Part shown: positions 63,175-64,000 of the stretch, one piece after another
Position numbering within the stretch: the first letter of the stretch is position 1
How the letters are laid out: each line of letters opens with the position of its first letter
NCBI RefSeq assembly: GCF_964340395.1
Contig: NC_135561.1
Span: 11,876,461 to 11,940,460, forward strand
Length of the DNA stretch: 64,000 bases
Direction of reading: 5' to 3'
From: Glandiceps talaboti
Taxonomy: Eukaryota > Hemichordata > Enteropneusta > Spengelidae
The notes under the pieces: model-generated
Told to the model about the DNA's origin: nothing
Database searches by the model: none
Seen by the model: the letters and a program-made list of their open reading frames with translations, nothing else
Made by a program: the position numbers and the translations under genes

Positions 63175-64000
63175 AGTCGTCACAATTATACAAAGAGACT
63201 TGTTAATTTTATTACTCCCAACTTTTGGACATCCACATTGGTCAGACTTTCAAATTATCCAGTTATGTCATTCAAAAGTATTACGTCATCATGATTAATG
63301 GCTGACATAAATGAGACCACTCAAGATGCTATAACTTTTGTAATGTTATTATTGCATATTTTACAGAGTTCACATAAAACATCAGCACAACAAGAATTTG
63401 CCACTGTCATGACCTCTTTGTGACCCAATAACGAAACAATGCATTCAATACGAATGACAATATTAAATCAATCAAATGCCTTAGCTTGCCTTGCCTTGCA
63501 AGTCAATAAAAATGAACATCTCTGTCTTTGGAAGATGCATTTTGGCAATTCGGAACACATCAGTTGAAATAATTTAAAGTTATAATTTGTTGTTAATCTA
63601 CAGTAACTGGAAATATCACCTGATTAACTACTTCAGTGTCACACTAAGGTTAGCAAGTCGACATAGCAAGCCTGTATCACACAAAAGACTATCCAATGGC
63701 ACATATGATGATATAGTGTCTAAGGTAACCTTTGACCCGTATTTCTTGTGTTTGTGCCACATTTAGTTTCAAATTGAAGTCTTCAGCGAATTAAAATTGT
63801 TGGTATGGACTATCTGCATGTATGACAAACTCAAGAATTGGCAGGTTTTCCGAACAATGATAGTTAGAGAACTAGCAGAATTCACGGCAGGGGTGTCCTG
63901 AAGCCCCTCCCAAGGACAAAATATTTTGGTCCAAAAATTTTGCGCAATCCCCCAACTCTCTTCGCATGCCCCCCCCCCCCCCCCCCAATCTGATTAAAAT

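Overview
The window is animal nuclear DNA. It has multi-exon genes with GT-AG introns, metazoan signalling domains (CABIT, SAM, MYND), long AT-rich introns and a very heavy load of microsatellites and small dispersed repeats. Nothing fixes the species. A marine invertebrate is my best guess (hemichordate, cephalochordate, echinoderm or lophotrochozoan), because GAREM-type CABIT-SAM adaptors are metazoan and this density of tetranucleotide arrays is common in such genomes. Every confidently modelled gene is on the minus strand.

Layout. From 1 to about 14000 lies one large gene. Eleven coding exons can be joined in frame, and its 3' end probably runs off the left edge. It encodes a MYND zinc-finger protein with a helical N-terminal third and an enormous, acidic, Ser-rich last internal exon that contains two families of coding repeats. 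From 17378 to 59697 there is a head-to-tail array of four paralogous genes, called A, B, C and D here. Each has five coding exons with intron phases 0,1,1,1 and encodes about 450-465 residues: an N-terminal CABIT module (exons 1-4), then a linker rich in Tyr motifs and PPxPPR/K motifs, then a C-terminal SAM domain (exon 5). This is the architecture of vertebrate GAREM (GRB2-associated regulator of ERK/MAPK signalling). A and B form one subfamily; C and D form another. By analogy they would act as cytoplasmic adaptors downstream of tyrosine kinases. The array looks like a lineage-specific expansion with signs of gene conversion.

Between and inside these genes the DNA is mostly repeats: tetra-, di- and pentanucleotide arrays, several minisatellites (37 bp at 52.4-52.7 kb, about 18 bp at 53.1-53.7 kb, a TGTGATGTGATATTTTG-type array at 36.2-36.7 kb), MITE-like elements with terminal inverted repeats, and an inverted-repeat cassette at 28.9-30.8 kb that encloses what look like fragments of a membrane-protein gene. 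Two or three further orphan exon-like ORFs lie in introns and intergenic DNA and could not be assigned. No tRNA, rRNA or CRISPR array was seen.
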